Shown here: piece by piece, positions 22,921 through 30,548 of the stretch
How the letters are laid out: every line of letters starts with the position of its first letter
Numbering within the stretch: the stretch's first letter is position 1
Source: Tabrizicola caldifontis
Lineage (GTDB): Bacteria > Pseudomonadota > Alphaproteobacteria > Rhodobacterales > Rhodobacteraceae
Direction: 5' to 3'
NCBI RefSeq assembly: GCF_004762095.1
Contig: NZ_SIJH01000006.1
Coordinates: forward strand, 124,001-188,000
Length of the DNA stretch: 64,000 nt
Made by a program: the position numbers and the translations under genes
Notes under the pieces: model-generated
The model's database searches: none
Seen by the model: only the letters and a program-made list of their open reading frames with translations
What the model was told of the DNA's origin: nothing

Positions 22921-23581
22921 TCTGCCTGCCTTGATATTCGATCTGGACAGCACGCTGATCGACAGCGCGCCCGATATCCATTGCGCGGCCAACAAGGTGT
23001 TCGGCGCCCGGGGCATGGAGCCCTTCCCCTTCGACGTGGTCCGGGGCTTCATCGGAAACGGCGTTGGCGTGCTGGTCAGCCGCCTTCTTGGCAGCCGAGG
23101 GATGACGGATAGCGGTGACCTGCATGCGGCAATGGTTTCGGAGTTTCTGAGTATTTACGAAGAAGCCTTTGCAATGACTTCGCTTTACCCATCTGTGGCA
23201 GAGATGCTGACCGATCTGCATGATCGCGGCTATCCCCTGGCTATCTGCACCAACAAGCCACAGGCACCTGCACGCGCCGCACTGCGCCATTTCGGAATTG
23301 ATCAGCTGTTCCGGGCTCTCATCGGCGGAGACAGTATGGCCGAACGCAAGCCACATCCTGCCCCGCTGCGGGCCGCCATCGCGGCAACGGGCGCACGCCG
23401 GGCGCTGTTCGTTGGCGACAGCGAGGTAGATGCCGAAACCGCCCACGCAGCAGACGTTCCGCTGGCGCTGTTCACGGGCGGCTATCGCAAGGCTTCGGCC
23501 GAGTCGCTTGGGGCGCGGATCATCTTCGATCATCATGATGCCCTGCCCCGTCTTGTGACACATCTGACACCAAGACTTTGA
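22913..23581 (+). CDS. gph: Phosphoglycolate phosphatase (HAD family)
   Basis: A 222-residue HAD phosphatase that removes phosphoglycolate. Motif I is IFDLDSTLIDSAPD (the usual Gly of DLDGT is Ser here), motif II is ICTNKP, motif III has Lys in AERKPHP, and motif IV is FVGDSEVDAETA. The GTG start at 22913 lies inside the end of rpe, so the pair is translationally coupled. The frame is open further upstream within rpe, but the start is fixed by the family N-terminus TDLPALIFDLD. Confidence 0.92.
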   Translation: MTDLPALIFDLDSTLIDSAPDIHCAANKVFGARGMEPFPFDVVRGFIGNGVGVLVSRLLGSRGMTDSGDLHAAMVSEFLSIYEEAFAMTSLYPSVAEMLTDLHDRGYPLAICTNKPQAPARAALRHFGIDQLFRALIGGDSMAERKPHPAPLRAAIAATGARRALFVGDSEVDAETAHAADVPLALFTGGYRKASAESLGARIIFDHHDALPRLVTHLTPRL

Positions 23582-23756
23582 TTTCCCGCCCCGGTGTCGA
23601 TGAAAAGTTCCGTCTTGTCGCGGCATCGCCGGCATTTCGCCATGCGAAGTCTCGACAGCCCGGCTTGCGTTCCGTATCACTCGCGCATCGCCGGGGTGTG
23701 CCCAGAGGCTGAGACCACCTCTCCGCAGGGCTGCGCTGGCGACAGGAAAGATTGCC

Positions 23757-24542
23757 ATGACAGATCATTCGATTTTGCCTCTCTTGAACCGCATCGCTGC
23801 CACGCAGAGCATTGATGAAGCCTGGGCGCTGGCGACCGCACATTTTGCCAGCCTGGGCTTTCGGCGCGTGAACTACGGCTTCACGCGGTTCCGCCATCTG
23901 AAGACGATCGGCGATCCGGACGATGCGCTGTTTCTGTCCACCTGCGACACTGACTATGTGAACCGCTATTTCCGCGGTGGATTCTATGCAAAGACCCCCG
24001 TCTTTCGCTGGGCCGAATGCAATTCGGGCGCCTGCACCTGGACATGGGTGAAGGAGGCGTTCGAAGCCGGACACCTTTCCGCAGAAGAAGCCGAGGCCGT
24101 GCGGCAGAACCTGGCCATGGGTGTCACTGCCGGGATCTCGGTCAGTTTCCCCGAGGTTTCGGCACGGTCGAAGGGCGCAATGGGCATGATTGCCGACCCC
24201 GGCCTGACCCACCAGGATGTGGACCGCATCTTTGCCGAAAGACGCGAAGAGATCCTGGCTGTCGCCAACATGATGCATCTGACGATTGTCCACCTGCCCC
24301 ATCTTTCCCGCCACCGGGCGCTAAGCCCGCGCCAGCGTGAAGCTCTGGAATGGGTTGCCGACGGCAAGACCACGCAGGACGTGGCGCTTCTCATGGGCGT
24401 CAGTCCTGCCATGGTCGAAAAGCTCCTGCGGCTTGCCAGAGAGGCGTTGTCCGTCGAAACCACGGCGCAGGCGGTGGCCAAGGGCGCATTGCTGAACATG
24501 ATCTTCCAACGACAGCCCGACGCGGCCCGCGCAGCGCGATAA
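23757..24542 (+). CDS. LuxR family regulator with autoinducer-binding domain (solo)
   Basis: A 261-residue regulator. Residues about 15-165 match an autoinducer-binding domain (conserved FASLGFRRVNYGFTRF, then YVNRYFRGGFYAKTPVFRWAE and AGISVSFPE). Residues about 189-245 form a LuxR-type helix-turn-helix beginning ALSPRQREALEWVADGKT. No LuxI synthase is present in the window, so it is a solo that may sense an acyl-homoserine lactone or another ligand. The ribosome site AGGAAAG is well placed. It is preceded by a 175-bp gap in which I see no lux-box-like palindrome. Confidence 0.88.
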   Translation: MTDHSILPLLNRIAATQSIDEAWALATAHFASLGFRRVNYGFTRFRHLKTIGDPDDALFLSTCDTDYVNRYFRGGFYAKTPVFRWAECNSGACTWTWVKEAFEAGHLSAEEAEAVRQNLAMGVTAGISVSFPEVSARSKGAMGMIADPGLTHQDVDRIFAERREEILAVANMMHLTIVHLPHLSRHRALSPRQREALEWVADGKTTQDVALLMGVSPAMVEKLLRLAREALSVETTAQAVAKGALLNMIFQRQPDAARAAR

Positions 24543-24740
24543 GGCCAGGTAAGGTTTCCCATACTGTCCTTACCCAAGGTCAGATGTATGGTCCGCCGAA
24601 TACGACGCAAGGTTCTCCGGTCCGTTTCTGGTGCGGCGGGAACCCGGTTCGTTCCATCGTGTCCTCATCCCCAGGGTCCCGGGACGAACCTGACGGCGCG
24701 GCTCTCCCCGGGGCTGCGCCGTTTGCATTTTCGGGGCGCC

Positions 24741-24780
24741 GAAAAGCAAAGGGGCCGGCACCTTGCGGCTCCGGCCCCTT
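24741..24780 (-). terminator. Terminator downstream of tsf
   Basis: Read on the minus strand, AAGGGGCCGG and CCGGCCCCTT (24749-24758 and 24771-24780) form a perfect 10-bp stem followed by TTTGCTTTTC. It closes the rpsB-tsf unit. Confidence 0.8.
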
Positions 24781-24798
24781 CCCCGTTCGTCCGGGCAA

Positions 24799-25707
24799 TC
24801 AGCCTTGCAGGGCCTTTGCCACTTCGGCGGCAAAGTCTTCCTGCTTCTTCTCGACGCCTTCGCCCACCGCGACGCGCGCGTAGCCGGTGATCTCGACCCC
24901 GGCTTCCTTGGCCGCTTGGGCCACCGTCAGGTCAGGGTTGATCACGAACGCCTGGCCAAGCAGCGTGTTCTCGGCCAGGAACTTCTTCATCCGGCCCGGG
25001 ATGATGTTTTGGTGGATCACCTGCTCGGGCTTGGGTTTGGCCGAAGCTGCGTTCTCTTCCAGGGCCTTGGCGGTCTGCACGGCCAGCTCGCGTTCCAGCA
25101 CGGCGGGATCGAGCGTGGCTTCCGACAGCGACAGCGGCGCGGTTGCCGCGATGTGCATCGCGAACTGCTTGCCGATCTCTTCCGCCTTGGCCTTGTCACC
25201 CTTCAGCGCGACCAGCACGCCGATCTTGCCCATGCCAGGAGCGGCAGCATTGTGTACATAGGACACCACGGTGTCGCCTTCCAGCACATGCATCCGGCGG
25301 AAAGTCATGTTCTCGCCGATGCGGGCAATGGCTTCCTGGATGACGGTTTCGACCGTCTTGCCGTTCAGATGGGCGGCCTTCACGACCTCGATCGAGTCGC
25401 CGGTGGTCAGCGCCACGTTCGCCACGTCGCGGACCAGCGCCTGGAAGTCCTCGTTCTTGGCGACGAAGTCGGTCTCCGAGTTGATCTCGATCGCCACGCC
25501 GCGGCCATCGGTGACGGCGACGCCGATCAGGCCTTCGGCAGCGACCCGGTCGGCCTTCTTGGCGGCCTTGGCCAGGCCCTTGGTGCGCAGCCAGTCAACG
25601 GCAGCTTCCATGTCGCCGTTGGTTTCGGTCAGGGCCTTCTTGGCATCCATCATCCCCGCGCCGGTCGATTCGCGTAGTTCCTTCACCATCTGAGCGGTGA
25701 CAGTCAT
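24799..25707 (-). CDS. tsf: Translation elongation factor Ts
   Basis: A 302-residue guanine-exchange factor for EF-Tu. The N-terminal UBA-like domain reads [22 protein letters not shown]. The EF-Tu contact motif is [16 protein letters not shown], and the C-terminal half contains [16 protein letters not shown]. The start follows AAGGAGAGAGAC. It lies 72 bp after rpsB on the same strand, with a perfect hairpin in the gap, the classical rpsB-tsf arrangement. Confidence 0.97.
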   Translation of the reverse strand: MTVTAQMVKELRESTGAGMMDAKKALTETNGDMEAAVDWLRTKGLAKAAKKADRVAAEGLIGVAVTDGRGVAIEINSETDFVAKNEDFQALVRDVANVALTTGDSIEVVKAAHLNGKTVETVIQEAIARIGENMTFRRMHVLEGDTVVSYVHNAAAPGMGKIGVLVALKGDKAKAEEIGKQFAMHIAATAPLSLSEATLDPAVLERELAVQTAKALEENAASAKPKPEQVIHQNIIPGRMKKFLAENTLLGQAFVINPDLTVAQAAKEAGVEITGYARVAVGEGVEKKQEDFAAEVAKALQG

Positions 25708-25731
25708 TGTCTCTCTCCTTGGAATCGATGG

Positions 25732-25754
25732 CCCGGCGGGATAGGCCCGCCGGG
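25732..25754. promoter_or_regulatory. Perfect hairpin between rpsB and tsf
   Basis: CCCGGCGGG (25732-25740) pairs with CCCGCCGGG (25746-25754) around a 5-nt loop. No U-tract follows on the minus strand, so it is more likely a partial attenuator or mRNA-processing or stabilising element than a full terminator. Confidence 0.6.
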
Positions 25755-25779
25755 TGAAAATTCGGTGACAGTCCGGGGC

Positions 25780-26538
25780 TCAGGCCTCGGCGACCGCCTG
25801 TTCCTCGGGGGCAGCTTCCAGAGCGCCCAGGTCGACACCGGCCGCGCCCATCTGGGCCGACATGCCATCAAGCGCGGCGCGGGCCACGAGGTCGCAATAC
25901 AGCGCGATGGCGCGCGCCGCGTCGTCGTTGCCGGGGATCACATAGTCAACGCCCTTGGGCGAGCAGTTGGTATCGACCACCGCCACCACCGGGATGCCCA
26001 GCTTTTGCGCTTCCTGGACGGCGAGGTCTTCCTTGCCCACGTCGATGATGAACAGAAGGTCCGGAATGCCGCCCATCTCGCGGATGCCGCCCAGGCTGGC
26101 CTGCAGCTTGGCCTGGTCACGCTCCATCCCAAGGCGTTCCTTCTTGGTCAGGCCCTCGCCACCCGCGCCCAGCACCTCGTCCAGGTGCTTCAGGCGCTGG
26201 ATCGACTGCGAGACGGTCTTCCAGTTGGTCAGCGTGCCGCCTAGCCAGCGGTGGTTCATGTAATACTGCGCGCATTTCTCGGCGGCTTCGGCGATCGGCT
26301 TCTGGGCCTGACGCTTCGTGCCGACGAACAGGATGCGGCCGCCCTTGGCCACGGTGTCGCGCACGACCTTGAGGGCCTGTTCCAGCATCGGAACGGTCTG
26401 GGTCAGGTCGATGATGTGAATGCCGTTGCGGTCGCCATAGATGTATTCCGCCATCTTGGGGTTCCAGCGGGCGGTCTGGTGGCCGTAGTGAACGCCAGCC
26501 TCAAGCAGCTGACGCATGGTGAACTCGGGGAGCGCCAT
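25780..26538 (-). CDS. rpsB: 30S ribosomal protein S2
   Basis: A 252-residue ribosomal protein with the S2 core: [72 protein letters not shown] and [11 protein letters not shown]-like [11 protein letters not shown]. The frame is open to 26640, but ATG at 26538 has AAAGGAAAAGGAC upstream and begins the family N-terminus [11 protein letters not shown] candidate promoter sits about 120 bp upstream, leaving a long 5' leader that could carry S2 autoregulation. Confidence 0.97.
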   Translation of the reverse strand: MALPEFTMRQLLEAGVHYGHQTARWNPKMAEYIYGDRNGIHIIDLTQTVPMLEQALKVVRDTVAKGGRILFVGTKRQAQKPIAEAAEKCAQYYMNHRWLGGTLTNWKTVSQSIQRLKHLDEVLGAGGEGLTKKERLGMERDQAKLQASLGGIREMGGIPDLLFIIDVGKEDLAVQEAQKLGIPVVAVVDTNCSPKGVDYVIPGNDDAARAIALYCDLVARAALDGMSAQMGAAGVDLGALEAAPEEQAVAEA

Positions 26539-26877
26539 GTCCTTTTCCTTTCCGGTTTCGCGCCTCGGGCCAGTGATTTCAGGGCTATTGCCCCAACCGG
26601 TGGACCTGACGGGATTTCTCCCCGCCAAGGCCCGCACCAACCCTGTGAAGTGCCGAGCGTATAGACGGAAGCTGTGAGGGCATCAAGGCCCTGTTTCGCC
26701 CATCCTCTCGCAACCTCCCCCGACGGCTTCATGCAGTCGTCGCCTTTCGACAGGCGGTTGCAGGGCATGACCCGAGACGGGCCTTGCCGCTAGCCACGAA
26801 TGTCCAGACGCACGGGTGCGTTGCGCCTGCCCCCGGTCGGGCTTGCGCCGGTCGGGGCTTTCAGCAATCAAGGCGCC
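26539..26877. other. Divergent gap between rpsB and psuK
   Basis: About 340 bp. The left third is the rpsB leader, GC-rich and able to form local stems. The middle has the rpsB promoter. The right part leads to psuK; in-frame extension of psuK to 26800 is possible but lacks the family N-terminus. No RNA gene or other coding region was recognised. Confidence 0.5.
26658..26686 (-). promoter_or_regulatory. Candidate sigma-70 promoter of rpsB-tsf
   Basis: On the minus strand TTGATG (26686-26681) and TATACG (26663-26658) are spaced by 17 bp. Transcription would start near 26650, giving a leader of roughly 110 nt before rpsB. Confidence 0.5.
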
Positions 26878-27768
26878 ATGATGCCCGAAATCCTCTGCAT
26901 CGGTTCGGTCCTGTGGGACATCATCGGTCGCTCGTCCACGTCGATGCGGCTGGGTTCGGACATGCCCGGACGCATCAGCCGCCTGCCCGGGGGGGTGGCC
27001 ATGAACATCGCGATGACCCTTCGTCGCTTCGGCATGACCCCTGCCCTGTTGACAGCCATCGGTCGCGATGCCGAGGGCGACGAACTGCTTGCCGCCTGCG
27101 ACCGACTGGGGCTGGTGACGGACCATGTCTACCGGCCAGATGATCTGCCGACTGACCGCTACATGGCCGTCGAGGGTGCGAATGGCCTGATCGCGGCCAT
27201 TGCCGACGCCCGTTCGCTTGAGGCTGCGGGCGACAGGATCCTGCGCCCGCTGTCGGACGGGCGCCTTGGCACCGCAGCCAAGCCGTGGGGTGGGCCGATC
27301 GCCCTTGATGGCAATCTTACTGAGGCGCTGCTTGCCGCGATTGCGGCCTCTCCTCTCTTATCGGCCGCCGACCTGCGTGTGGCGCCTGCCTCGCCCGGCA
27401 AGGCCGGCCGTCTGCTGCCCCTGCTGGCCCATCCCTCGGCCACGCTCTACGTCAACCTGGAAGAGGCGAACATCCTGGCGCGCAGCGATGCATCCACCGC
27501 ACCCGAGGCCGCCGAGGCCCTGCTTGCCTGCGGCGCAGAGCGCGTTCTGGTGACAGATGGCAGCGCGCCTGCCGCGGACGGGCGCCGCGGCAAAGGTGTC
27601 ATCGCATCCGCCCCGCCGCAGGTGCAGGTGACACGTGTCACCGGTGCGGGCGATACGTTCATGGCCGCGCATCTGGTGGCCGAACGGCGCGGCGCCTCGC
27701 GTGCAGACGCCCTGGAACAGGCGCTGCGGGCCGCAGCATCCTATGTATCGGGAGATATCGGTTCATGA
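26878..27768 (+). CDS. psuK: PfkB-family kinase, probable pseudouridine kinase
   Basis: A 296-residue ribokinase/PfkB-fold kinase. The N-terminus ILCIGSVLWDIIGRS, the SRLPGGVAMNIAMTLRRFG substrate loop and the C-terminal VTRVTGAGDTFMAAH (catalytic Asp and anion hole) are all present. The next gene, psuG, overlaps its stop by 4 bp. That pairing is diagnostic: PsuK phosphorylates pseudouridine and PsuG cleaves the product to uracil and ribose-5-phosphate. A second ATG at 26881 is equally possible as the start. The kinase fold is certain; the substrate is inferred from context. Confidence 0.85.
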   Translation: MMPEILCIGSVLWDIIGRSSTSMRLGSDMPGRISRLPGGVAMNIAMTLRRFGMTPALLTAIGRDAEGDELLAACDRLGLVTDHVYRPDDLPTDRYMAVEGANGLIAAIADARSLEAAGDRILRPLSDGRLGTAAKPWGGPIALDGNLTEALLAAIAASPLLSAADLRVAPASPGKAGRLLPLLAHPSATLYVNLEEANILARSDASTAPEAAEALLACGAERVLVTDGSAPAADGRRGKGVIASAPPQVQVTRVTGAGDTFMAAHLVAERRGASRADALEQALRAAASYVSGDIGS

Positions 27769-28679
27769 CCCTGCCGCTTACCTATTCGCCCGAAGTGGCG
27801 CAGGCCCGAAAGGCCGGAGCCCCGGTTGTAGCCCTTGAAAGCACAATAATAACTCACGGCATGCCATTCCCGCGGAATGTGGAAACGGCCAGACAGGTGG
27901 AGGCCGAGGTTCGCGCCCATGGCGCCACGCCTGCCACCATCGCGATCATGGACCGGCAAATCCACATCGGCCTGACCGAGGCACAGCTCGACGCCCTGGG
28001 CCAGGCCCGGGACGTGGCAAAGCTTTCCCGGGCCGATCTGGCGGCCTGCCTCGCCTCGGGCGGCATCGGGGCCACCACGGTGGCCGCGACGATGATCTGT
28101 GCGCATCTGGCAGGTATCAAGGTCTTTGCAACTGGCGGCATAGGCGGCGTGCATCGGGGGGCGGAAACTACCTTTGACATTTCGGCCGACCTGAGAGAGC
28201 TGGCTGAAACCCCGGTCACGGTGGTCGCCGCCGGGGCGAAGGCGATCCTGGACCTGCCCAAGACGCTGGAATACCTGGAAACCATGGGCGTGCCGGTCAT
28301 CGCCGTGGGCCAGGACGACTTTCCAGCTTTCTGGTCGCGTTCTTCGGGTCTGAAAGCACCGCTGCGCATGGATAGCCCCGCCGAGATCGCCGCCGCCCAC
28401 CGCATGCGCGTCCGGCTTGGCCTGCCGGGTGGCCAACTGGTTGCCAATCCGATCCCGGCCGAGGCCGAGATCCCGCGCTCCGAGATCCTGCCGCATATCG
28501 AGGCTGCGCTGGCCGAGGCCGCGCGCGATGGGATCGCCGCGAAGGCCGTGACCCCTTTCCTGTTGCAACGCCTTTTTGAACGCACGGCCGGCCGGTCGCT
28601 CGCGGCCAATATCGCGCTGGTCCTGTCGAACGCCCGGCTGGCAGCAGCCATCGCCGCCCATCTGGACCGGCAAGACTGA
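27765..28679 (+). CDS. psuG: Pseudouridine-5'-phosphate glycosidase
   Basis: A 304-residue Mn-dependent enzyme that reversibly splits pseudouridine-5'-phosphate into uracil and ribose-5-phosphate. Family blocks seen are VALESTIITHGMPFPRN, ATGGIGGVHRGAETTFDIS, VVAAGAKAILDLPKTLEYLET and LANPIP-like VANPIPAEAEIP. The ATG overlaps the psuK stop (ATGA). The length fits the family. No nucleoside transporter is next to the pair in this window. Confidence 0.95.
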   Translation: MTLPLTYSPEVAQARKAGAPVVALESTIITHGMPFPRNVETARQVEAEVRAHGATPATIAIMDRQIHIGLTEAQLDALGQARDVAKLSRADLAACLASGGIGATTVAATMICAHLAGIKVFATGGIGGVHRGAETTFDISADLRELAETPVTVVAAGAKAILDLPKTLEYLETMGVPVIAVGQDDFPAFWSRSSGLKAPLRMDSPAEIAAAHRMRVRLGLPGGQLVANPIPAEAEIPRSEILPHIEAALAEAARDGIAAKAVTPFLLQRLFERTAGRSLAANIALVLSNARLAAAIAAHLDRQD

Positions 28680-28760
28680 AATTCTCGTGTGAAAGGCCCG
28701 GCCCCGTTGCGCGAGGCGCCCGGCTGACCCTAATGTGCCGCCTACTGGGGGCCTGACATC

Positions 28761-29477
28761 GTGAACGAACCGTCGCAACCGACCCGCCGCGGCTTTCTGG
28801 CCAGCCTGCGTGCCAGCTTCCTGACCGGTCTTGTCGTCGTCCTGCCCGTGGGGCTGACGATCTATGTCGTCTGGGCCGCGATCGGCTGGATCGACGGATG
28901 GATCCTGCCGCTTATTCCCGCCGCCTATCAGCCGGACGTACTGATCCGCGACTGGTTCGGACCGGATTACGAATTTCCCGTGCGGGGCATGGGGGTACTG
29001 GTCTTCCTGATCGGCACGATTCTGGTGGGCTGGCTGGCCAAGGGCCTTCTGGGCCGGTCGATCATCCGAAAGGGTGAAGATCTGGTTAACCGGATGCCGA
29101 TAGTCCGGTCGATCTACGGCGCCCTGAAACAGGTGGCCGAGACCTTCTTCAACAAGAAGGAACAAAGCTTCGACAAGGTCGTTCTGGTCGAATTTCCCCG
29201 CCCCAGCAGCTGGGCGCTGGGGTTCCTGTCAACCCGGCCAAAGGGCGAACTGGCCGCGCGGCTCGCGGCGCTCGGGCCCGACATGTCGGCCGTGTTCGTT
29301 GGCCTGACGCCCTTTACCAGCGGGATGCTGCTTTTCGTGCCGACGAAGGATCTGGTCGTGATGGACATGGGCGTGGACGACGCCGCCAAGCTGATCGTTT
29401 CGGGCGGGCTGGTCTATCCCATGCCCAGGGAAGCGCCGGCCAAGCCTGAATCCCCCGGCAGGTCTGCGCCGCGCTAG
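28761..29477 (+). CDS. DUF502 family membrane protein
   Basis: A 238-residue protein with two hydrophobic helices (about residues 20-45 and 74-95) and the DUF502 signature: FLTGLVVVLPVGLTIYVVW, RIP-like NRMPIVRSIYGALKQVAETF and TGFLSTRPKG-like ALGFLSTRPKG, then a soluble C-terminal half. The start codon is GTG at 28761 with only a weak ribosome site. Function is unknown; homologues are widespread in alphaproteobacteria. It converges on bdhA. Confidence 0.87.
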   Translation: MNEPSQPTRRGFLASLRASFLTGLVVVLPVGLTIYVVWAAIGWIDGWILPLIPAAYQPDVLIRDWFGPDYEFPVRGMGVLVFLIGTILVGWLAKGLLGRSIIRKGEDLVNRMPIVRSIYGALKQVAETFFNKKEQSFDKVVLVEFPRPSSWALGFLSTRPKGELAARLAALGPDMSAVFVGLTPFTSGMLLFVPTKDLVVMDMGVDDAAKLIVSGGLVYPMPREAPAKPESPGRSAPR

Positions 29478-29534
29478 GCCCCGATCTTTGCTTTGCCGTC
29501 GGCAAGGAAACCGCCTGCGCGCCCGGGAGGCGCC

Positions 29535-30308
29535 TTACAACGCCGTCCAGCCGCCATCGACGGAAATCGTCGTTCCGGTGATCTGATCCGCCGCCGGGCT
29601 GCACAGAAAGACAGCCGTACCACCAATCTGTTCGACCGTGGCGAACTGGCGCGAGGGCTGGCGTTGCAGCATGACCTCACGGATCACCGTTTCGCGGTCC
29701 ATCCTGTGGACCTTCATCTGTTCCGGGATCTGCGCCTCGACCAGGGGCGTCAGTACATAGCCGGGGCAGATCGCGTTGCAGGTGATGCCTTGGCCGGCAA
29801 CCTCCAGCGCAACGGTTTTGGTCAGTCCGACGACACCGTGCTTGGCGGCGACATAGGCCGACTTGAAGGGGCTGGCGGTCAGACCGTGGGCACTGGCAAT
29901 GTTCACGATCCGGCCCCACCCCCGTTCTTTCATCCCCGGCAGGGCAGCGGCGGTGGCATGAAAGGCGGAACTGAGGTCGATCGCCAGGATCGCATCCCAT
30001 TTTTCGACCGGGAACTCCTCGATCGGGCTGACGAACTGGATCCCGGCGTTGTTCACCAGGATGTCGCACCCACCGGCCTTTTCAACCAGGGCCCGGCATT
30101 CGGCCCCCTTTGACATGTCGGCCGCGATGTAACGCGCCGTCACACCGTGCCGGGCGCCCAGATCGCTGGCAAGCTCATGGTCCTCGGCGCGGTCGGTGAA
30201 GCTGTTCAGAACCACGTCGGCCCCAGCCGCCGCCAACGATTCTGCCACACCCAGACCGATTCCCGAATTCGATCCGGTGACGATGGCCCGCTTGCCCTTC
30301 AGCGTCAT
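29535..30308 (-). CDS. bdhA: D-3-hydroxybutyrate dehydrogenase (SDR)
   Basis: A 257-residue short-chain dehydrogenase that oxidises 3-hydroxybutyrate to acetoacetate with NAD, part of PHB and ketone-body use. The Rossmann motif is GSNSGIGLG, the catalytic Tyr-Lys lies in SAYVAAKHG, and the subgroup-specific blocks CNAICPGYVLTPLVEAQIP and TISVDGGWTAL are those of BdhA rather than generic SDRs. The ribosome site GGGAGAG is good. Upstream on the same strand is a promoter followed by a terminator (30383-30492), so expression may depend on read-through or on a separate start. Confidence 0.92.
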   Translation of the reverse strand: MTLKGKRAIVTGSNSGIGLGVAESLAAAGADVVLNSFTDRAEDHELASDLGARHGVTARYIAADMSKGAECRALVEKAGGCDILVNNAGIQFVSPIEEFPVEKWDAILAIDLSSAFHATAAALPGMKERGWGRIVNIASAHGLTASPFKSAYVAAKHGVVGLTKTVALEVAGQGITCNAICPGYVLTPLVEAQIPEQMKVHRMDRETVIREVMLQRQPSRQFATVEQIGGTAVFLCSPAADQITGTTISVDGGWTAL

Positions 30309-30382
30309 ATCGCGCTCTCCCGTGCTGCATCTGCGAAAAAAGCATACGGCGATTGCGGCGGACGGCGCCAGTCATTGCGCAC

Positions 30383-30409
30383 AAAAAAACGCCGGCGCGA
30401 GGCCGGCGT
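30383..30409 (-). terminator. Strong rho-independent terminator upstream of bdhA
   Basis: On the minus strand an 8-bp perfect stem, ACGCCGGC with GCCGGCGT (30389-30396 and 30402-30409), has a 5-nt loop and ends in a run of seven T. No annotated gene ends here, so it must terminate the short transcript described at 30383-30457. Confidence 0.85.
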
Positions 30410-30457
30410 CAAGTCTTTGAGGCAGGTTTCATACAGGCAAGAAACCTATCGAGCAGT
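30383..30457 (-). ncRNA. Candidate small RNA (about 75 nt) or bdhA attenuator leader
   Basis: A promoter (30464-30492) and a strong terminator frame a transcript starting near 30457. Its 5' part forms a 7-bp hairpin (AGGTTTC with GAAACCT, at 30447-30441 and 30430-30424). A single-stranded stretch (GCCTCAAAGACTTG) follows, then the terminator. This hairpin, linker, terminator layout is usual for trans-acting sRNAs. A 7-codon frame, MKPASKT (30432-30409), ends inside the terminator stem, so an attenuation leader for bdhA is an alternative. I do not recognise it as a named RNA family. Confidence 0.55.
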
Positions 30458-30463
30458 AACTTC

Positions 30464-30492
30464 CTTATAGTCGTCTCTTTGCCGATGGCCAA
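30464..30492 (-). promoter_or_regulatory. Promoter of the candidate small RNA / bdhA leader
   Basis: On the minus strand TTGGCC (30492-30487) and TATAAG (30469-30464) are exactly 17 bp apart. The -10 matches 5 of 6 consensus bases, the best-looking promoter in the window. Confidence 0.6.
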
Positions 30493-30548
30493 GCTAAAAG
30501 TTTGAATTGGCTGACGGACAAGCTTAGGCTCGGCGACCGGAACGACCT

